57,522 nucleotides of DNA, taken from an uncultured Spartobacteria bacterium. Lineage in GTDB: Bacteria; Verrucomicrobiota; Verrucomicrobiia; Chthoniobacterales; JAATET01. The stretch covers positions 1 to 57,522 of the forward strand of contig CALGTD010000074.1 of the NCBI GenBank assembly GCA_937901895.1. Reading direction: 5' to 3'. The position numbers and the translations under genes were made by a program. This document shows, in pieces, positions 52,889 to 57,522 of this stretch. How positions within the stretch are numbered: the stretch's first letter is position 1; each line of letters starts with the position of its first letter. The notes under the pieces were generated by a model. The model was not told where the DNA came from, did no database searches, and saw only the letters and a program-made list of their open reading frames with translations.

Positions 52889-53383
52889 CTACTCCTGGAC
52901 CGGCGAGATGCTCGCGGCGATGGTGGCCATTTCCTCCGCGTATTCCTCATCCGCGCCGGGCGGTGCCCAGTAGAGCAGCATGAGGCCCTCTTTCTCCGTG
53001 ATGCCGACAAGGTTCAGGCTCACTTCGCACTCCCCGCCGGCATCCTCTCCCTTCCATGCGACCTCGACGACGTCCATCCCGTTGAGTTTCGCCTCACCCT
53101 GGGTGGCGGATTCGTTGTCCACCGACACACCGTTTCGCTCGAGAAACTTCAGCGCGCCCTGGATGAAATCCGCGATCGCGTCCTCTCCAACGACGGCGAT
53201 CGCGATGTAGAGCTTGCCGTCGGGGGAAACGGCTTCCGCTCCGATGTCCGATCCGTCCGGACTCCACTCGTCGGGAAGCTCGAATTTTACGATCGGGTTG
53301 TCTTTCGGAAGCTGGAATTCCGCGGCGTCTGCGGAACAGGACAGCACGGCGGCGAGCGCAAGCGCGAACAGGAGACTTCGCAT
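52889..53383 (-). CDS. Exported protein of unknown function
   Basis: A 164-residue protein with a signal peptide (MRSLLFALALAAVLSCSADA). The mature region has FELPDEWSPDG, LYIAIAVVGEDAIADFIQGAL and LNGMDVVEVAWKGED, a compact alpha/beta domain I do not recognise. ATG 53383 gives a clean signal, with Ala-X-Ala cleavage; a lipobox is not clear. It diverges from the exported gene at 53463. Confidence 0.68.
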   Translation of the reverse strand: MRSLLFALALAAVLSCSADAAEFQLPKDNPIVKFELPDEWSPDGSDIGAEAVSPDGKLYIAIAVVGEDAIADFIQGALKFLERNGVSVDNESATQGEAKLNGMDVVEVAWKGEDAGGECEVSLNLVGITEKEGLMLLYWAPPGADEEYAEEMATIAASISPVQE

Positions 53384-53462
53384 TCCGGAATCGTCGGTTT
53401 CCCGGCGACGCTGCGCAAGACGGATTGTCACGGGCCGGATGGGGAGGTATCCGGGACGCATT

Positions 53463-54089
53463 GTGAAATCGGGCATCCGACTTTTCCTCGCGGCCGTCGC
53501 GTTCCAGGTGTTTGCCGACGATGCAGGCAGGGTCGTGGTCTCCCGATCGCCGGATGAAAAGTTCGGAGTGCAGGTGGAATTCGACGCAACGGGCACCCCG
53601 GGAGGGGTGGAAATTGTCCGCCTTCCCTCGAAGGAAACGGTGGCGGATTTGTCCGGGCTTTTCATGGCGGGCGTTCATGCGGTGTGGGCCCCGGATTCTT
53701 CGAAGGTCGCGATCAACGGTCGCGCAGGCGGTCGTTATGAAACGGCCGTCGTTTATCACCTCGGCGGTGACAAGGTGATCGAGTTGCCGTCGCCGGAAGC
53801 GGCAACCGGCGATGCTGTCCGGAAGGCCATGGAAGCGGACCGAAAGGAGCAAAAAATCCCCCCGGGCGCCTCCCTCCGGCGCATCTGGGACAAGTGGGAA
53901 CTTCGCCGCTGGATCGCCCCCGCGACGGTGGAGGTGTTTGCCTACTCCGTGCGGGCCGCCTCCGTCGACGGCGGGGAGGGCGGGACGAACTCGGTGGCCC
54001 TGCGATTTGCGCTGCGACTGAAGGAGGATGACACCTGGGAAATTCTCGAGCAGCACGCGGTCGCCGAGAGCGAGGTCCTCGGCGACTGA
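53463..54089 (+). CDS. Exported protein of unknown function
   Basis: About 208 residues. From a GTG at 53463 the N-terminus is VKSGIRLFLAAVAFQVFA, a signal peptide; an ATG at 53439 would add eight residues and is equally possible. A GGGGAGG at 53441-53447 favours the GTG, though the spacing is long. The mature part begins with WD40-like blades (AVWAPDSSKVAIN) and ends in a charged alpha/beta segment. No family recognised. Confidence 0.6.
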   Translation: MKSGIRLFLAAVAFQVFADDAGRVVVSRSPDEKFGVQVEFDATGTPGGVEIVRLPSKETVADLSGLFMAGVHAVWAPDSSKVAINGRAGGRYETAVVYHLGGDKVIELPSPEAATGDAVRKAMEADRKEQKIPPGASLRRIWDKWELRRWIAPATVEVFAYSVRAASVDGGEGGTNSVALRFALRLKEDDTWEILEQHAVAESEVLGD

Positions 54090-54138
54090 TTCTGAAACGC
54101 CGTTCGGTCAGACGATATCCGCAAACGTGGGGTCGCGA

Positions 54139-54900
54139 TCAGCGCTGCCGGAGCCGGGTGAGGGCGAAGACGGTGGCGGCGTGGCGGTTTTCGACGCCGA
54201 GTTTTTCGAGGATGTGCGAGACGTGGTCCTGCACGGTGCCGAGGCTCAGGCCGAGGAGCGTCGCGATCTCGCGGTTCAACTTGCCCTCGGTCATCCAGAA
54301 AAGCACCTCGCTCTCCCGCGGCGACAGGCCGAGATCCTGCAACTGGCGGCGGCAGTCGAGTTCGCGACGGTCGGCCCATGGGTTTTCGTGCCGCTGCCAT
54401 GCAAGGCGTAGATGCGGGCCGAAGGCGTCGAGCAGTTCGCAATCCTCCCTCGTGAAATCGGGCGTCCGGCGGCTGAACGACAGCGCAACGACGATCGACT
54501 CGTCGATCTTCACCGGCAACACGACGCAGTGGACGAGGCCAAGCCGCTGCAGGCAGCGCCGATAGTAGTTGCTGCCAAGCCATTCCTTCTCGTCGATCAC
54601 GTCGGAGACCCGCAGCGCCGGTGCCTCGGGGTTCTCGAAATAGTGCCGGCCGAGCGGATGTTCATCGGGATGCGCCGTGTAATACGCGACCTCCTCCTCA
54701 GTGTAGGGCGCAGGCGGCGACATGTGGGTGAGGATTCGCTTCGCCTTTGGATCGAGGACGTGGAAGACCACCACATCGGCCGCGATGATCCGGCTCAAAC
54801 TGGCGACCACTGTTTCGCTGAAGCTGGCGTGGCCACCCGCCGCGTTCATTTCGTAAATCGCGGCGAGCAGTTGTTGCCAGGTGTTCGGATCGATCGGCAC
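54139..54900 (-). CDS. LuxR-type transcriptional regulator with a GAF-like sensor domain
   Basis: About 253 residues. The C-terminal helix-turn-helix is LuxR/GerE: LSPRESEVLFWMTEGKLNRE, then TVQDHVSHILEKLGV. The N-terminal ~175 residues look like a GAF/PAS-type sensor (ADVVVFHVLDP, GLVHCVVLPVKIDESIVVALSF). There is no phospho-receiver domain, so it responds to a ligand or redox signal rather than a kinase. Start GTG at 54900 is tentative; an ATG at 54848 lies 17 codons in. Confidence 0.75.
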   Translation of the reverse strand: MPIDPNTWQQLLAAIYEMNAAGGHASFSETVVASLSRIIAADVVVFHVLDPKAKRILTHMSPPAPYTEEEVAYYTAHPDEHPLGRHYFENPEAPALRVSDVIDEKEWLGSNYYRRCLQRLGLVHCVVLPVKIDESIVVALSFSRRTPDFTREDCELLDAFGPHLRLAWQRHENPWADRRELDCRRQLQDLGLSPRESEVLFWMTEGKLNREIATLLGLSLGTVQDHVSHILEKLGVENRHAATVFALTRLRQR

Positions 54901-54967
54901 GGACGCGGTGCAGTTTCCGCAGACCCTACTATGCGAAGGCCGGATTTCGATGGAGAATTCGGGGGCG

Positions 54968-55003
54968 AAAAAAAGGGGCGGCCCGGAAAGTCGCCCCTTT
55001 TTT
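54968..55003 (-). terminator. Terminator after nrdA
   Basis: GGGGCG and CGCCCC arms flanked by seven A on the left and six T on the right; a symmetrical A/U-flanked hairpin working in either direction. It lies 25 bp past the nrdA stop. Confidence 0.9.
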
Positions 55004-55027
55004 CGGGGGAGAATTGTGGGGAACGCG

Positions 55028-57522
55028 CTACTGGCAGGCTTCGCACTCCTCGCCGCGGCGCATGGCCTCGATCGAGCAGGCTTTCTTCTCCTCGGCGGTG
55101 TATTCCCGTTTCGGCTGGGCGCCGGCGACGCCGCGGACGTCCTTTTTCGCGTTGATGGTGGCGCTTTCGATGTTCGAAGCGCCGGTGGAGCGAAGGTAAT
55201 AGGTCGTCTTGAGCCCGACATGCCATGCGCGGCGATACATGTGGCTGAGCACCTTGAGGTCGGGCTCCTCGATGAAGAGGTTCACCGACTGCGACTGGTC
55301 GATCCACTTCTGCCGGCGCGCGGCGGCGTCGATGATGAACGGATAGGGAATCTTGAAGACGGTGAGGTGCTTCTTTCGGATCTCTTCCGGAATGTCCTCG
55401 ATGTTCTCCAGCTCTCCGCCGAAATACTTGAGCTGCTCGAGCATCGACTCGTTCCACTTGCCCAGCTTCTCCAGATCGCGAACGAGCTCGCCGTTCAGGA
55501 TGGCGAATTTGCCGCCGAGGTTTTCCTTCACGAAGAGGTTCTTGAAGTTCGGCTCGATGCACGGCGTGGTGCCGGTGATGTTCGAGATCGTCGCCGTCGG
55601 CGCGATGGCGAGGACGTTGCTGTTGCGCATGCCCTGGCGCTTGATCTTCTCGCGAACGGGCGTCCAGTCGAGCTTGCCGCCGCGCGGCACGTCGATCTTG
55701 ATGCCGCGCTCCTGCTCGAGAATGTCGAGGGTGTCCTGCGGCAACAGCCCGCGGTCCCACTTCGAACCGCGATACGAGCTGTAGACTCCGCGTTCGGCTG
55801 CGAGATCCGACGACGCGCTGTAGGCGAAGTAGGCGATCGCCTCCATGAACTCGTCGTTGAACTCGACGGCCTCCTGACTGGCGAAGCTGATGCCCCGTTT
55901 GAACAGCGCGTTCTGCAGGCCCATGACGCCAAGACCGATCGGACGGTGGCGCTGGTTGCTGCGGCGGGCGGCCTCGGTGGGGTAGAAATTGATGTCGATG
56001 ACGTTGTCGAGCGCCCGCACGGCGACGGTGATCGTCTCGCGGAGCATGTCGAGATCGAGTTCGCCATTCGGCTTCACGTGCGTGTCGAGGATGACGGAGC
56101 CGAGGTTGCAGACGGCGGTCTCATCCTCGCTCGTGTTCAGCGTGATCTCGGTGCAGAGGTTCGAGCTGTGAATGACGCCGGCGTGGTCCTGCGGGGAGCG
56201 GACGTTGCACGGGTCCTTGAAAGTGATCCACGGATGCCCGGTCTCGATGAGCATCTTGAGCATCGTCTTCCAGATCTCGATCGCGGGAACCTTGCGGCCG
56301 AAGATTTTGCCCTCCTCGGCGAGTTTCTCGTAGTGCTCGTAGCGCTCCTCGAACTTCCGGCCGTAAAGCTCGTGGAGATCGGACACCTCGTTGGAGCGGA
56401 AGAGCGTCCAGTCCTGCCGAGCCTCCATGCGCTTCATGAACAGGTCGGGAATCCAGTTCGCCGTGTTCAGGTCGTGTGTGCGGCGGCGTTCGTCGCCGAC
56501 GTTGCGGCGCAGTTCGAGGAAGTCCTCGATGTCGTTGTGCCACGTTTCCAGATAAGCGCAGCCGGAGCCGCGGCGCTTTCCGCCCTGGTTGACGGCGACG
56601 AGCTGGTCGTTGTGGAGCTTGAGGAACGGGATGACGCCCTGCGACTCGCCGTTCGTGCCCTTGATGTAGCTGCCGGTGCCGCGGACCGCGGTCCACGAGC
56701 CCCCGAGACCGCCGGCCCATTTGCTGAGGTAGGCGTTTTCGGCGATGCCGCGCTGCATGATCGACTCGAGGGAGTCGTCGATCTTGTAGAGGTAGCAGCT
56801 CGAGAGCTGACTGTGCAGGGTGCCGGAGTTGAAGAGCGTCGGCGTGCTCGAGCAGAAGCGCCGCCCCTTGTAGAGGCTGTAAAGGCGGATCACCCAATCC
56901 TCGCGCTCCTTTTCCTCCTCGGTGAAGAGACCCATGGCGACACGCATCCAGAAGAACTGCGGCGTCTCGAGGCGGCGCGGCCGTTTGCCGGTCTTGTCGA
57001 TGATGAGATAGCGGTCGTAGAGGGTGGAGATGCCGAGGTAGTCGAACTCCATGTCGGCCGACGGGTCGAGCGCTTCGGCGAGCTTGTCGAGCTGGTAGCT
57101 GAGGAGTTTCTGGCTGAGGCGTTCGATCGTGACGCCGCGGCGCAGGTAGCTCTTGAAGCCCTTGCGGTGGGCCTCCTTCAGCCCCTCGATACCGTTCCGG
57201 ACGATGCTCCAGTCGAGCACCTCCTCGTAAATGTAGGTGAGCAGGATGCGGCCGGCGAACTTCGCGAAATCGGCGTCGCGCTCAATGAGGGACTTCGCGT
57301 TGAGAACAATCGTGTCGCGCAGTCCGTCCTCGGTCGTCTCCGCGCCGATGGAGCGGCGCAGCTCGCGCTCGATCTGCTCGGCGTCGAGGTTCAACCGCAG
57401 GCCGACCATGCCAAACTGGATGCGCCGCTTGAGATCGGCGCCGTCCCAGAATTCGCTCTGACCGTTGTTCCTGCGGACGACGACCAGCGAATCCTGCTGC
57501 GGCTCGTCCTCGCGGGGTGCGC
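55028..57522 (-). CDS. nrdA: Ribonucleoside-diphosphate reductase, large subunit (5' end outside window)
   Basis: At least 831 codons of a class I NrdA that reduces ribonucleotides. The active-site cysteines are in FCSSTPTLFNSG, SSNLCTEITLN and TAVCNLGSVIL, and the C-terminal shuttle cysteines in EECEACQ. Upstream of the residue MVGLRLNLD the frame stays open to the window end (VVVRRNNGQSEFWDG), so the N-terminus, perhaps with an ATP cone, lies outside. The small subunit nrdB is not in the window. A terminator follows at 54968-55003. Confidence 0.95.
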   Translation of the reverse strand, partial: APREDEPQQDSLVVVRRNNGQSEFWDGADLKRRIQFGMVGLRLNLDAEQIERELRRSIGAETTEDGLRDTIVLNAKSLIERDADFAKFAGRILLTYIYEEVLDWSIVRNGIEGLKEAHRKGFKSYLRRGVTIERLSQKLLSYQLDKLAEALDPSADMEFDYLGISTLYDRYLIIDKTGKRPRRLETPQFFWMRVAMGLFTEEEKEREDWVIRLYSLYKGRRFCSSTPTLFNSGTLHSQLSSCYLYKIDDSLESIMQRGIAENAYLSKWAGGLGGSWTAVRGTGSYIKGTNGESQGVIPFLKLHNDQLVAVNQGGKRRGSGCAYLETWHNDIEDFLELRRNVGDERRRTHDLNTANWIPDLFMKRMEARQDWTLFRSNEVSDLHELYGRKFEERYEHYEKLAEEGKIFGRKVPAIEIWKTMLKMLIETGHPWITFKDPCNVRSPQDHAGVIHSSNLCTEITLNTSEDETAVCNLGSVILDTHVKPNGELDLDMLRETITVAVRALDNVIDINFYPTEAARRSNQRHRPIGLGVMGLQNALFKRGISFASQEAVEFNDEFMEAIAYFAYSASSDLAAERGVYSSYRGSKWDRGLLPQDTLDILEQERGIKIDVPRGGKLDWTPVREKIKRQGMRNSNVLAIAPTATISNITGTTPCIEPNFKNLFVKENLGGKFAILNGELVRDLEKLGKWNESMLEQLKYFGGELENIEDIPEEIRKKHLTVFKIPYPFIIDAAARRQKWIDQSQSVNLFIEEPDLKVLSHMYRRAWHVGLKTTYYLRSTGASNIESATINAKKDVRGVAGAQPKREYTAEEKKACSIEAMRRGEECEACQ

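Noticed and set aside
1..57522. tRNA genes, CRISPR arrays, insertion sequences
   Set aside because: I found no cloverleaf, no regular spaced direct repeats and no transposase or integrase motif on either strand by reading; a software scan would settle this.

Overview
The window is about 57.5 kb of GC-rich, gene-dense bacterial chromosome. An Omp85/TamB pair, ExbB/ExbD/TonB-like energy transduction, a heptose-7-phosphate kinase, lipoproteins and an L,D-transpeptidase point to a Gram-negative (diderm) cell. The overall gene set (ClpS next to a DUF2017 protein, a deoxyhypusine-synthase-like protein, ALS with a basic N-terminal tail, many small exported orphans) fits Verrucomicrobiota best; this is my inference from protein flavour, not from a marker gene. 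I found no rRNA, tRNA, CRISPR array, transposase or phage gene. The region reads as core chromosome.

Layout. 1-4018 (minus): an operon for a sugar-phosphate isomerase-like protein, a flippase-like membrane protein, a RibD_C reductase, an SRPBCC protein and a ketosynthase cut by the window edge; the last four are joined by ATGA overlaps. 4116-9926: an aldo/keto reductase remnant, a HAD phosphatase, glycogen phosphorylase, a small exported protein and an Fe-S assembly set (DUF1858-rhodanese, IscU-like scaffold, SufT). 10036-16132 (plus): phosphatidylserine decarboxylase, prolyl oligopeptidase, acetolactate synthase and a secreted GH5-like hydrolase. 16233-23471 (minus): a small membrane-anchored protein, ispF, an inositol-phosphatase-like protein, a chitosanase-like lipoprotein, a transporter-hotdog fusion, an L,D-transpeptidase and a processive GT2 glycosyltransferase. 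23688-26048 (plus): class III aminotransferase and CorA-like transporter.

26064-32889 (minus) is a long RNA/protein quality-control operon: two exported orphans, phoH, an HD phosphohydrolase, ybeY, a UreF-like orphan, clpS, DUF2017, recO, yqgE. A heptose kinase (plus) follows. 34203-38568 (minus) is a methionine operon (metE, metF, deoxyhypusine-synthase-like) divergent from metR, with a clear LysR-type operator between them. 39652-44934 (minus) holds ribH, nusB, ftsY, exbB, exbD, a TonB-like gene, a zinc-ribbon microprotein and fabF. 45038-50958 (plus) is a TamB/Omp85 pair. The right end has ribBA, a phospholipid-methyltransferase-like gene, two exported proteins, a LuxR-type regulator and the class I ribonucleotide reductase large subunit, whose 5' end lies beyond the window.

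The most unusual items are the fusion of a sodium-symporter-like membrane domain to an enediyne-type hotdog thioesterase (19493-21397), the truncated ketosynthase operon at the left edge, the deoxyhypusine-synthase-like gene at the end of the methionine operon, and a rhodanese whose catalytic cysteine is aspartate.
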